A stretch of 56,288 nucleotides of DNA from Brasilonema sp. UFV-L1 (GTDB lineage Bacteria > Cyanobacteriota > Cyanobacteriia > Cyanobacteriales > Nostocaceae), in NCBI RefSeq assembly GCF_012912105.1, contig NZ_QMEA01000026.1:1-56288 (forward strand), read 5' to 3'. Shown one piece after another: positions 27,778-37,414 of this stretch. The notes under the pieces were generated by a model. The model saw only the letters and a program-made list of their open reading frames with translations. It searched no databases and was not told the origin of the DNA. How positions within the stretch are numbered: position 1 is the stretch's first letter; the number at the start of each line of letters is the position of its first letter. The position numbers were made by a program, and so were the translations under genes.

Positions 27778-30678
27778 CTAAAAGGTAAAAGGAGCGATCG
27801 CCGCAATTTCTGGATCTAAGTTCCCTACCTGACTGGTGCTCAATATCCACATTGATGCTTTCTGTTTCAGAAATATCTCAGCAATAGTATCGCTTGTTTT
27901 TCGAGGCAAAATGCTTCGCCAACTGACTAAAGCTCTAATAATGTGTTGCACAGGGCTGTCTAATAGAGAAGTGCCTATGGTTGTTGTGGAACTCTCCCAG
28001 TCAGCACGCGCAACCCCAAATGGTAAGAGTTGATGTCTGATAGTTTTGTCTAACTTCACCAACTGCTTAAAGCTAGTTGCATATTCCGGATGGCGAAGTA
28101 ACCAATTTTTAAACTCCGGATTTGTTTTGATCGCATATGCGATATCTTTAGAATTGTATTGAGTTGCAGCCTGAATGATTTTAATTGCTGCATATAATGC
28201 CTGGTTAGAATCCTGGGCACAGTTATTTGCTGGACCGACATAAGTTGCACCCATACCATCTCCAATACGGTAACGTGCTGTCATGATTTCTAGCTGACGG
28301 ATGAAAGTTCCTAATAGTGTGCGTTTGACTTCATCAGTATCATAGTCATCACTCAAAGCATCGAATTTGATGAGGAGATCGCAAACGGGACGAATTCCTA
28401 ACCAGCCAAACTGGCGATCGCCCATATAACGAGTCCAAGAAAGCGTACCTGCAATCAGCCCATCAACGTTGTGAGTATAAACTTGGTGATACTCTATGTT
28501 AAAGCGCAACTCACCTGTCAGGGGTTCCCGCACGACTTCTGCTACTCCATAGGCAAAATGACCAAAGTAGACAGGGGCTTTCGCTGCGGCTTCTGGTTTT
28601 TTGCCTCCAATACCGCCATAGACGTGTAAAAGCAACGCACAGTCACCTTCACGCCATTTGGACACTGCTCGCTGAATATCTGTACTTCTTGTACTCAAAA
28701 GAACGGATTGTATTTGTCCTTTGTTTGTGGTAATCTTTTCCCATACTCGTTTCCTAATATATTCAAGTGTTGGTTTTCTACCAACAATCACCTCTTGAGG
28801 TTGGACTTGTAATAAAGCATACGGAGCGATCGCCTGAACGACAAACATCCCAGCAGCATTTTTTGCGCCGTAAATGTACCAGCCTTTGTCGTTCAAGGGA
28901 GACTTTTCGATATCGCGGCTGGTTGAGTTGTAAAAGTTTTGCTCAGAAGGAATCACCTTAGGCAAAAGCACGACTTCTTCAGCAGAATCAAACTCACGGG
29001 AATGCCGATTGAAATGTACAACCCTGAACTGTTCGCTTTCTGGCTGGATAGGCTGTAGAAACTTCACTAATCCATAAAAGCGTCCAGAGATTTGAACAGG
29101 TTCAGTTGTTACGTAAAGAGTCGGAATTTTGCCATTCTGTTCAACGACAACTGGCTGGCGTAACATGACAATCATATCATCATTAGGTCTTGAGCCAGCC
29201 AGCGATTCTAAAGGAGTCACCTGACGCCAATGATTGATCCGAATGGGAACGATTTTCCCTTGTGTATAGTTGTATAGTGCTTCTGCGTTGAAGTGAACAT
29301 CCTTTTTTGTTGACTGAACCGATATTTTTGATTCGCGATCGTCAATCCATTTTAAATATACAATTTGTCCCACCAAGTGTTGGTGTTTAGCATCTGCGTG
29401 ATGTACTTCAAACAGAACACCGAATTGACGTTGTTCCTTAGGCGGTAAAATCAGTCGTCCCATCCAAGAAGCAATTGGTCGATAAAGATCTCCATTGACC
29501 GATTGGTTCAAAGGGTAGTAATCTGGTCGATTAAACGCTGCTTGCTGATACAATTCATAATTGCTAATCTTTGTTTTAACGAGTTCTTGATTGTAGGGAT
29601 ACTGTTCTAGTATAATTTTAGAAATAATTTCAATCGTTTGGCGCAAATAACTGCGACCATCGCTTAAATATTTGTTTGCGTCTAAAGGACCTCCAGCACC
29701 CATATGACCGACTGGGCCGAGTGAAACAAAAGTGATTTTGCCCATGCTTTTAGCACGGTTCCAGTAAGATAAGAAAAAGAGCTTCCAGCGCCTTGCAAAC
29801 AAAATTGGGCCTAAGCGCTCTACTGGGTCTTTGTCACCAACAAGATGGTAGAGATGTTCAACCAACAACGCATTATTATTACCACTGATGACACCAGCCA
29901 AGGAAACAACTTCTATGGGTGCATTCGATAATGCTTGCTTGAGATAAGAAACCGCTCCCATTGCAATCTGTGCGCCACCGCTAAAACCAATCAGTGTAAT
30001 TGGTACTGGGCTACCAGGTTTGTAACCGTGGTTCACGAGGCTATTGTACATGACCTGCGCTGTTCCCTGATTATAGATGAGTCCAAAGCGTTGATCAGCA
30101 CAAACCCCAACAACAATCAGATTGCGAATATTAATTGTTAAGGCAAACAAACTATTGAATAGACTACCACTACTGGATTGACTCGCTCGCTCAGCAAAGC
30201 GCCAAAATGATGAGAGTATTCCATCACCTTCTGTCAGTGGTCGATTAAAGACTGAATAGGGTATGATTCCTTTAATGATAACAATATTATCTGGCAAATT
30301 TGCTGCTAACTCACGCAAAAATTGATCACCATCTGGGAAGTATTTAGATGAAGCCTGACCAATACCATCAAGGTAAATGACGTAACGAACGACATTTGTT
30401 TGTGGTGGAATCGGTTCTTCTAATATCCCGAAGCTTGTGGTGTTAATTTTATCACCATACCATCCAGCCCACCATCCCAAAGCTTCAAGAGGAACTAGGA
30501 GTCCAGCGAAGACAACAGCAATCAAAGTTATCTGCAACAAATCAACTGTCAGCTTCAACGCACTCCCCAAAGCATTGTACCAAACAAACCACACATGGCG
30601 AAGTTGCGGGAAGAGTAGAGTACAAAGTAGAGCAATGAAAACAATTCCTAAAAATTTGCTGACTCGCTTCACATTCAT
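27778..30678 (-). CDS. large conserved membrane-anchored protein with alpha/beta-hydrolase-like region
   Basis: A 966-residue protein I cannot name. Two N-terminal membrane helices (about residues 8-27 and 45-68) precede a region resembling an alpha/beta hydrolase: RYVIYLDGIGQ (about 98-108), then a nucleophile-elbow-like LIGFSGGAQIAMGA (about 230-243; S between glycines) and GPVGHMGAGG as a possible catalytic histidine loop. The C-terminal half (~400-966) has no family I recognise, except a plausible cysteine in GPANNCAQDSNQALYAA, reminiscent of papain-like or NlpC-like loops (weak). Its start overlaps the previous gene's stop (ATGA), so the two are translationally coupled and likely act together at the membrane. 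Confidence 0.75.
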   Translation of the reverse strand: MNVKRVSKFLGIVFIALLCTLLFPQLRHVWFVWYNALGSALKLTVDLLQITLIAVVFAGLLVPLEALGWWAGWYGDKINTTSFGILEEPIPPQTNVVRYVIYLDGIGQASSKYFPDGDQFLRELAANLPDNIVIIKGIIPYSVFNRPLTEGDGILSSFWRFAERASQSSSGSLFNSLFALTINIRNLIVVGVCADQRFGLIYNQGTAQVMYNSLVNHGYKPGSPVPITLIGFSGGAQIAMGAVSYLKQALSNAPIEVVSLAGVISGNNNALLVEHLYHLVGDKDPVERLGPILFARRWKLFFLSYWNRAKSMGKITFVSLGPVGHMGAGGPLDANKYLSDGRSYLRQTIEIISKIILEQYPYNQELVKTKISNYELYQQAAFNRPDYYPLNQSVNGDLYRPIASWMGRLILPPKEQRQFGVLFEVHHADAKHQHLVGQIVYLKWIDDRESKISVQSTKKDVHFNAEALYNYTQGKIVPIRINHWRQVTPLESLAGSRPNDDMIVMLRQPVVVEQNGKIPTLYVTTEPVQISGRFYGLVKFLQPIQPESEQFRVVHFNRHSREFDSAEEVVLLPKVIPSEQNFYNSTSRDIEKSPLNDKGWYIYGAKNAAGMFVVQAIAPYALLQVQPQEVIVGRKPTLEYIRKRVWEKITTNKGQIQSVLLSTRSTDIQRAVSKWREGDCALLLHVYGGIGGKKPEAAAKAPVYFGHFAYGVAEVVREPLTGELRFNIEYHQVYTHNVDGLIAGTLSWTRYMGDRQFGWLGIRPVCDLLIKFDALSDDYDTDEVKRTLLGTFIRQLEIMTARYRIGDGMGATYVGPANNCAQDSNQALYAAIKIIQAATQYNSKDIAYAIKTNPEFKNWLLRHPEYATSFKQLVKLDKTIRHQLLPFGVARADWESSTTTIGTSLLDSPVQHIIRALVSWRSILPRKTSDTIAEIFLKQKASMWILSTSQVGNLDPEIAAIAPFTF

Positions 30679-31370
30679 ACTCTGCCGTTGTCTCCTCTAT
30701 TACCAGTTTTCGTTCGGTGATTTCTACGTAAAATCTGTGGTCCTGCTTGCAGAAGTTGTTCAACTCCTTGTATATCTGTGACTAAGTGTGTCCCTGCTAC
30801 TGTATTAGACAGCCACTTGCCAAGATTTGCAACTGGTCGTCCAATGGTGCGCTGTACAATCTGAAAGACAACCCATCCCAACACACCGCACCAAAGCGCT
30901 TGCCAAACACCAACATCAAGAGCGACGTGCAAGCCTATGACAAATGCTAACAGCGTCCAAATAGAAAGCAAGACTTGAATAGGTACACCCAAATAAGGTA
31001 ATGCTACCAAAAAACTAAACATCAGTGGTACGTAGGCAAATCCTAGCGTAGACCAAATCACGTTATAGGGAATATTAGCATTGAATAGTACAAGGCTCAC
31101 CAACCATGTACTTAAAGTCCAAAACAAAATGGTGAATACAAATAACACAGACGCAATCAACAAACTCAGAAGAAAGCGAAGTGGTTTAACTCGGTTGACA
31201 AATAGCACCATTCCCTGACCCACAGCTTGAGAAAACCCAGCAATGAGTACAATGTATAAAGCTGCTTTTGAAGCTTGAGGTAGCGATTGAATCAGCCTAA
31301 AGGCTTCCGGGTTGAGGGCGATCGCTCCAAATACAAGCTCCCAAAATTTGTCGAGGGCTGTCTGTGTCAT
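30675..31370 (-). CDS. multi-pass membrane protein, Yip1-like
   Basis: A 231-residue protein with about five membrane helices between residues ~35 and ~170 (YIVLIAGFSQAVGQGMVLFV; LLSLLIASVLFVFTILFW; VPLMFSFLVALPYLG). The layout resembles the Yip1 domain, a weak family call. I start at ATG 31370 (MTQTALDKFWELVFGA), not the frame's 31385. The stop TGA shares bases with the ATG of the 966-residue gene, so the pair forms an operon, and this protein may be the membrane partner of that one. The C-terminus is cytoplasmic-looking and basic. Confidence 0.7.
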   Translation of the reverse strand: MTQTALDKFWELVFGAIALNPEAFRLIQSLPQASKAALYIVLIAGFSQAVGQGMVLFVNRVKPLRFLLSLLIASVLFVFTILFWTLSTWLVSLVLFNANIPYNVIWSTLGFAYVPLMFSFLVALPYLGVPIQVLLSIWTLLAFVIGLHVALDVGVWQALWCGVLGWVVFQIVQRTIGRPVANLGKWLSNTVAGTHLVTDIQGVEQLLQAGPQILRRNHRTKTGNRGDNGRV

Positions 31371-31430
31371 GGCAAATAGGATCAAAGAGCTTATAACTGT
31401 TCTAGTTGTTATAGTGTATTTGAATTCACC

Positions 31431-32132
31431 TCAAAAATTCAGTATTTGCTCCGCTTTTTTGATTTGCTCTTGACTAAAGGCAGCTTGCTTGAGATGACTT
31501 AAAAAAGTTTGCTCGCGGTACCTCGAATCTAAAGTCATAGCTTTGGTATAAACTTTTTTAGCAGCATCTTTGTCACCATTATCCCAATAGGCGATCGCAC
31601 TAGCAACTAAAGGATGAGGATTATTCGGTTCAAGAATAGCAGCACGGTTAGCGGTTGTAATTGCCAAGTTATAAATTTGTAATCTGTGTAATGCTAAACT
31701 CAAGTTATAATACGCAATTTCATTATCTGGCTTAAGAATTGCTGCCCAAGTATGAACCAAGACTGCTGCTGTTAAGTTGCTATCCACAAGATAAACAATT
31801 CCCAAAGCATTGTATGCTGGAACAAAGGTAGGCTTTTGATATATTGCTTGCCATAAAGATTGTGCTGCTTGTTGCTCATGTCCAGCTAAATGCTGTGTCC
31901 AACCCAAATTAACTCGTCCCATAAGATTTTTCGGTTCGAGTTTTACAGATTTTTGCATTGCAGCAATTGCTTCAGGTAGCCGTCCTTGTTGACGATACAA
32001 AAGCCCTAATTGTCGATAGTCACCAGCGGTATTGGCAGCACTAGCTAAAGGTATACCAAGAGCAAAAGTCAAGAATAAAGATGCACAAATTCCATGAGTT
32101 ATCTTTACTTTCGCTAGTTTCAACACCTTCAT
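31431..32132 (-). CDS. secreted TPR-repeat protein
   Basis: A 233-residue protein. An N-terminal signal peptide (residues ~13-32, ending PLASAANT) suggests export to the periplasm or thylakoid lumen. Five to six TPR units follow, for example DYRQLGLLYRQQGRLPEAIA (38-57), NLMGRVNLGWTQHLAG and EIAYYNLSLALHRLQIYNLA. TPR domains scaffold protein-protein contacts. It lies just downstream of a broken TPR gene on the same strand. The 60-bp gap to the membrane pair allows co-transcription with them. No partner can be named. Confidence 0.82.
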   Translation of the reverse strand: MKVLKLAKVKITHGICASLFLTFALGIPLASAANTAGDYRQLGLLYRQQGRLPEAIAAMQKSVKLEPKNLMGRVNLGWTQHLAGHEQQAAQSLWQAIYQKPTFVPAYNALGIVYLVDSNLTAAVLVHTWAAILKPDNEIAYYNLSLALHRLQIYNLAITTANRAAILEPNNPHPLVASAIAYWDNGDKDAAKKVYTKAMTLDSRYREQTFLSHLKQAAFSQEQIKKAEQILNF

Positions 32133-32290
32133 TTTGAGTATCCTTTATGGAGTTTATTTTAATCCAACATTTTAGGATCAATGCCCATAGCAGCGAGTTG
32201 TTCGGGGGAAAGCACTCTCAACTTCTCTACTATTCTCTCGCGCTTGTGTCGTTTTAACCTGTGCAAACAGGATATTAAGGCAGTGATATC

Positions 32291-32325
32291 TTAAGAATCT
32301 CCGCTCCTTTAGGACGGAGAGTGTC
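32291..32325. repeat. 35-bp insertion, IS605-right-end-like hairpin
   Basis: TTAAGAATCTCCG, then CTCCTTTAGGA, then CGGAGAGTGTC: a hairpin (CTCCGctCCT / AGGaCGGAG) resembling the right-end hairpins of cyanobacterial IS605-type elements. Its removal restores the TPR reading frame. Confidence 0.5.
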
Positions 32326-32494
32326 AAATTCACCAATTGCTTCTTCGGCTTTGCCTTGTTGATAAAGAACATTGCCGAGTTGATAGTGTTCAAAAGCATT
32401 TTTGGGGAATTTCTTGATCAACTTGCGTAAAGTTTCCTCTGCGGCTGCAAATTCTCTTTGACCATACAAAATATTTGCTTGTTGAATCAAGCGC

Positions 32495-32574
32495 GATCTG
32501 CCGAAGCGCGTAGCGTGCGCTTTGCGCTCGTAAGGCAAGCGTTAGCGCAGGCCCCCTAAGGGGCTAGCTATCGC
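32495..32574 (+). repeat. 80-bp GATCTGCC...TATCGC small element
   Basis: Starts GATCTGCCGAAGCGCG and ends GGCTAGCTATCGC, with CGC repeated at both edges (gcgC|GATC... and ...TATCGC|tctt). It contains an internal CCCCCTAAGGGG palindrome. It shares both ends with the elements at 35768-35798 and 43656-43712. Excision of exactly this interval restores the host TPR frame. Confidence 0.65.
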
Positions 32575-33066
32575 TCTTGTTCCTCCTTGTCTATCACTTG
32601 TACCAGTATCAAATCACTCTGTAATCCTTTTTTGTTCTGAGGGAACGCTGATAAGCTATGATGAATTACATTGGTACTATTTTTTGGTAAATACGTAGTA
32701 TCGGCTAACACCAACGGCAAAGTGTAGATAACAGTTAAGAATCCCAGCATGAGAAAACTAAAAGGTTTCACAAATTCTGACTTCTGTAGGCTTTTCAGGT
32801 TCCTTGCGAACATTACCTGAATGGTTTATTGTCATAGTTTTAGGAAAGAACATCCAGCAGAAAGTGGAATCAGTATCTGCTGTTCAAAATATTTTACCTA
32901 AATAAGAGCGTGACAATTGTGTCTGAGCGCGAAAATGAGCACAATGACACGCCCATCTAGATAAGCAGCTAAATTTCACTTTAATGACATACTAATGACT
33001 TTAGCTGAAGATGAAATCTGACAAGCCAATGTACTTCACTCAAGTTTTTTACATTCATGTTTAGAT

Positions 33067-34641
33067 ATGAACATACTAATTATTCTAGCTGAACTCGGTT
33101 TTTTAATACTCATTTTCTCCTTGTTGAACTGGCTTATTGGAATAATTGTCAGCCAGTTTACTAAGGTTTCTTGGCTTCAGGGGAGATCTGCGAATATCAC
33201 CTTTGTGCGCCGAAATATCAGCAGACTTTTAATTTTTACTTGTGTGGCGTTGTGTCTGGCGCTGATTGGTATAAATGGGGTGGTGATTTATCGAGGCGGA
33301 AACATCAAGGAATTTCAACTTAACTTAATTCGCAGTGTTCCCAATCAATTCTGGGTCAATCTCTTCACGGCGAGCTTGAAAAGTGTGAGCCTGCTGATAC
33401 TGGTTAATTTCAGCATACCACCTTTACAACGAGGTATAAACTCGGTCTGCGATTACGCTAAGAAGGTTGATCAAATCAAGGCTAATGATGAGAGTACTGA
33501 GGCTTTTTTTCAAGTCTTAAAAAGAATTATCACTCATACTCTTTGGGTATCATCTGCTATCTTATGTGCTAAATTTTTCTACCTGCCAGAAGTCGTTCCC
33601 AAATATCTTTATATTGCCTTAAAAATTTATATCATCGTCACAGTTGGTTTACTCATAATCAAAGCTGTTGCTACTATCGTTGACACTCTCGATGCTCTCA
33701 GTCTTAAATACTCTAGTTCTAATAATCTACTGCGTTTCTACGAGCGTTTACGCCGCCTGATTCCACTGTTCAAAAAATGTTTGGAATACGTTCTCTATGT
33801 CGGCATAGTAAACCTCGTTGTTCCAGAAATAGAATTTATCGCTTGGATAGGTGCTTATACCCCCAAAATCGTTCAGATAATTGGAATTTTCTTTATCAGC
33901 AATGTTTTGATTGAAGTCGCTTACTTCATCCTTGATGAGTTCTACCTCAAAACTACAGATTTAAATGACTCAGAGCAACAGAAACGACTGACGCTCATTC
34001 CCTTAATACGGAGTTTTGCAAAATATTTCATCTACTTCACTGCCGTAGTTAGCATACTCAAGATCATTGGCATTGATCCTGCGCCTATCTTAGCAGGTGC
34101 AGGGATTGTGGGTATAGCAGTTGGTCTTGGCGCACAAAACCTCATTAATGATGTCGTTTGTGGATTTTTGATTCTGTTTGAAAACTATTACTTGGTGGGT
34201 GACTATATCGAAGCCGGGAAAACGGAAGAGAGAAGTGTTGAGGGGATTGTAGAGGCAATTGAGTTGAGAACGACTCACATCCGACATCCTGATGGTCAAT
34301 TACAGATTATCCGGAATGGGGATATTGGATCAATTATCAACTACTCTAAGCAGTATATATATGCAAGGGTAGAACTTAGCGTTTCCTATGACTCCAATTT
34401 AGATCATGTGTACAGGGTAGTCGAGAAGATAGGACAACAGTTAAAGGCGGATGATCCAAATATTCTAGAACCCACGCGAGTCGTTGGAATAGAAAATTTT
34501 GGGGAGCATAATTTGTTGCTTCTGACGCTGACAAAGGTTAAACCTGGAAAACACCTTCATATCCAGCGTGTTCTCCGCAAAATATTCAAGGAAACTTTTA
34601 GCCAGGAAGAAATTGAGATTTACGGTTTTTCCAAGGGTTGA
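33067..34641 (+). CDS. MscS-family mechanosensitive channel protein
   Basis: A 524-residue membrane protein with an extended N-terminal set of helices (about six before residue ~300) and the conserved MscS core. The pore helix GIVGIAVGLGAQNLINDVV (about 345-363) is followed by GFLILFENYYLVGDYIEAG and a beta domain with TTHIRHPDGQLQIIRNGDI, the usual cytoplasmic vestibule. Such channels open under membrane tension during osmotic downshock; large versions may have other triggers. There is no cyclic-nucleotide domain at the C-terminus. The ATG at 33067 lacks a strong ribosome binding site. Monocistronic. Confidence 0.9.
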   Translation: MNILIILAELGFLILIFSLLNWLIGIIVSQFTKVSWLQGRSANITFVRRNISRLLIFTCVALCLALIGINGVVIYRGGNIKEFQLNLIRSVPNQFWVNLFTASLKSVSLLILVNFSIPPLQRGINSVCDYAKKVDQIKANDESTEAFFQVLKRIITHTLWVSSAILCAKFFYLPEVVPKYLYIALKIYIIVTVGLLIIKAVATIVDTLDALSLKYSSSNNLLRFYERLRRLIPLFKKCLEYVLYVGIVNLVVPEIEFIAWIGAYTPKIVQIIGIFFISNVLIEVAYFILDEFYLKTTDLNDSEQQKRLTLIPLIRSFAKYFIYFTAVVSILKIIGIDPAPILAGAGIVGIAVGLGAQNLINDVVCGFLILFENYYLVGDYIEAGKTEERSVEGIVEAIELRTTHIRHPDGQLQIIRNGDIGSIINYSKQYIYARVELSVSYDSNLDHVYRVVEKIGQQLKADDPNILEPTRVVGIENFGEHNLLLLTLTKVKPGKHLHIQRVLRKIFKETFSQEEIEIYGFSKG

Positions 34642-35190
34642 CACTAGTTTTTTAAAACTATATAGCGTAGCTTGTTGGTGAAAAATTAAAATTAAATCAT
34701 ACTAATGGTACATTGCAATCTGAGATTGCAACATTTTACTCTATTCATAGTTTTTCATTATTTAACAAAAAACAACAGAGGCGTCAGTCCCCAGAATGTG
34801 TCCTGTGGACAAGCTGCGCGTTGGCGAACGCAAATGCGTGTCCCCTTGGGACTCAGCCTGTGCTTTGCGCTTACAGTAGTAACTCTTTAGACACTCAGTT
34901 GAATACATGGGTGGTCATCGTCTCTATAAAAATAGTAAATTTGGTGGTTAATGATTGGTTGTCGGTTTGAATTCCCAACCAAATTGATTTTGAAGTCTGA
35001 CTTTTTCTTAGACATACAAGTCAGTTAAAAAATACTTATAGTCGTTAGTTTTGATTAGCTAATAGAAATCAGCATTTGTGTCAGCTTTATTTTTTTTTTG
35101 GGATTTTCTTATCAGAAAGGTCCACTAAAATCGATTGATAATATGATAGATTGAGATGACGAATAAAATATAGAAAAAAGTGTTAAAACC
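34642..35190. repeat. gene-free region with a GC-rich repeat at ~34777-34875
   Basis: The 550-bp gap is AT-rich except for about 100 bp of GC-rich repeat DNA (gcgcgttggcgaacgcaaatgc, cctgtgctttgcgc; quoted in part) of the same character as the other small repeats. Short open frames crossing it on the plus strand are repeat artefacts. Downstream, attcccaaccaaattgattttgaag and poly-T tracts are seen. No gene or RNA was recognised. Confidence 0.45.
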
Positions 35191-35767
35191 ATGATAAGGT
35201 CATTAAAAGATAACGAAAAAAAAACCTCCACAGCCGACTGGCGACTAACTCCTGGCTACTTGCATGAAAGTAGATCTGATTTTGAATCAGTACATATTTT
35301 GTTAGGTCGTTTCCTGGCAGATAGAACTTCTGAAGCTCCATTAGTAGAAAAAGAATTGTTTGCTCCTGATGGTATTTTTGAATGGGGACACGCCGTACCT
35401 TTAGAAAAAGTGATTTATTCACGAGAAGATTTTGAGTTTCTCCTTAAAAATCCCAGTCTGTTACGCAATTCGATAACTATTATTGAACCGTGGGAACATG
35501 TAGGCTTTAACGGTCTTGGTGAAGATGTTCGGGCTTCTAAAAATGTTGCCTACATTGCTCAGAAAGTCGCTGACATGGACTCAGTATTATTGCCTGTTTG
35601 GTCCTGTGGAGTCATTGATCCAGAATTAGTTGTTCCGGCAATCACCTCTGGTTATGCTGTAGTCGTGGAAGGAGGTGATCCATCGACGTACGATCCATCC
35701 ACTTGGACAAGTCCGGCATGTCCGCGAGATGATATGTTTGCATTAGTGGAAAAATTACTGATTTCGC

Positions 35768-35798
35768 GATCTGCCGAAGGCAGCAGCGAAGCTATCGC
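35768..35798 (+). repeat. 31-bp GATCTGCC...TATCGC small element
   Basis: GATCTGCCGAAGGCAG followed by CAGCGAAGCTATCGC, flanked by TCGC on both sides. It contains a perfect CTGCC-GAA-GGCAG hairpin. It is the shortest member of the element family seen here and it breaks the amidotransferase frame. Confidence 0.65.
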
Positions 35799-36272
35799 CC
35801 GCGAGTGCTCCTGTCATCTTCATTTGTGTAGGGCATCAACTAGCAGCTGAATGTCACATACGACTGATCCGCAAAGCCGTTAAAGAAATTCTGAGCTTGA
35901 CATCTCTAGAACGTGACAAGGATAACAGAGCACTCAAATCACTGCAAGAAGTCGCTCTTCGCATTGAGGCTATGGGCAAGACACTCGAAGTTAAAAAGCG
36001 TGATGGACGCCTCGTTGCGTCTGGCTGGAATGATGAGCATTTTGCAGTTACGCGCAATGAATTAAAGGAAGTTGGCGCTCGCGTGTTATTGCCCTATCAA
36101 TCTCCCGACGGCGATACTTTAAATATTCCTTGGGAAATCATTCATGCCCACGATGTTACGTCTGACACGCATGAAGGTGTGATTGACACAACGATTCAAT
36201 ATGAACATGAAGTCTCGATTTCGATGTTTCACTCTGATGAAGTCAACGAAGAAGCAATACTATTTGCTAACT

Positions 36273-37414
36273 AGACATCTCCGAAAAATGCCAATAGTGC
36301 TCTATGACTGGCTTTAAACAGGCGATCGCTAGTTTCAAATATCAGCCAGCCTGCACGCAAAAATAAGCGCTTGAGACAGTTAGTGTTGATAATAATGCAA
36401 AAGTAAGTATCTTTACACGCCAATTTTGACCTGGTTTAACGGCGATACTTTATTTTGGTAATACTAAAGCTTCTATTCGCAATCTTACAAGTCCACAAAT
36501 AGTCATGATTACCTGTTCGTATTTACGTGGATTTAATCGAAATCTTTCAGAGGCAACTCGAAATATTTTAACAAAACGAATTAAATGTTCAACAAAAATT
36601 CGTTCCGACGCCAGTTCTTTATTTTTCTCTTTTTGCTCTAGACTTAATTCTTGTTTTTTTGGCTTTTTTGTAGGAGTCTTAATTGATAGTTCTCCTTCAT
36701 AAGCTTTATCTCCTTTGAACCTTTGATTAGGGTCAAAGCCTTTGTGACCTTCACGGAATAAATTTATATCACTTTTTGGTCCCGGTTTTCCCACGATTAC
36801 ATCAACAATATCTTTTCCGGATGGTAAAACGATAATTTGATTTTTAAATGTATGACTTTTCTTTTTACCAGAGTAATACCTTTTCTGTTCTTTATACTCG
36901 CTAGGCCGCTCTCTAAGCTGTTCAGAGTTATCTACTATTAGTTCGTAATCGGTTAAAATTTCTTGAACTATCTCATAGTCACTCGTGTTTTTTTTACCTG
37001 TTCAAGTAAGCTTGATGGCAAGAGTTCTTGTAGGAGTGGAAACCAGTAGTTAAATGTATCATTTGCTGTTGATTCACTCACTCAAAACTGGATACCTAGC
37101 AATTGAAACGTTGTCAAATGTCGCAAATATGTCAGAGTTAACAAAATTTGCTGTTCGCTGGACAGCTTTACCTTGCGACCACCCCCTTTATTAATAATTC
37201 TAACTTTCTTTGCTTCTATCTCCTGCTGCTTTTGGATATGTAAGGCGATCGCCTGCTTTATTAGTTGTTTTAGCTGCTCGTATTTCAGACCAACCAATCG
37301 TTGTGTTTCCTGAGGATTGTATTCAATGTAATCTAGTATGCTACTCATGTTCTTGTAGTCAAAAGGTTATTTTATACTCTTTTACCACAGAAAACTTCTA
37401 TTTTGGAGATGTCT
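36273..37414 (-). mobile_element. IS5-superfamily insertion sequence, 1142 bp
   Basis: Terminal inverted repeats AGACATCTCC (36273-36282) and GGAGATGTCT (37405-37414) match exactly for ten bases. They are flanked by a 3-bp direct repeat ACT (36270-36272 and 37415-37417), the expected target duplication. The host gene is exactly restorable, so the boundaries are firm. It carries one DDE transposase gene, now defective. Confidence 0.85.
36450..37348 (-). pseudogene. DDE transposase (HTH plus DDE_Tnp_4-like), interrupted
   Basis: N-terminal part (37348-37082): MSSILDYIEYNPQETQRLVG with a helix-turn-helix region (SSEQQILLTLTYLRHLTTFQ). Then an in-frame TGA at about 37083 where homologs continue (VSESTANDTFNYW follows in the same frame), and a frame change at an A8 run near 36990. 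After it come DYELIVDNSEQLRERPS (first acidic residue), GDKAYEGE (second) and ASERIFVEHLIRFVKIFR (third), ending at 36450. The A8 site could be programmed slippage, but the TGA is a real nonsense change, so transposase is probably not made full length. Confidence 0.8.

Larger units (their letters stand above)
32159..32813 (-). pseudogene. TPR-repeat protein gene broken by two small insertions
   Basis: The N-terminal part (32813-32568) encodes a signal-peptide-like start (MFARNLKSL, then FLTVIYTLPLVLADT). A second part encodes a TPR pair (QQANILYGQREFAAAEETL; YQLGNVLYQQGKAEEAIGEF), and the C-terminus ends LSPEQLAAMGIDPKMLD at the stop 32159-32161. The three parts lie in three frames. Removing 80 bp (32495-32574) joins the first two as DKEEQERLIQQAN; removing 35 bp (32291-32325) joins the last two. 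Both lengths are 2 mod 3, as the frames require. The ancestral protein was about 180 residues. Function is certainly lost unless the inserts are removed. Confidence 0.75.

Noticed and set aside
34705-34970. Two short plus-strand frames after the MscS gene
   Set aside because: Both run through a GC-rich interspersed repeat and lack ribosome binding sites.
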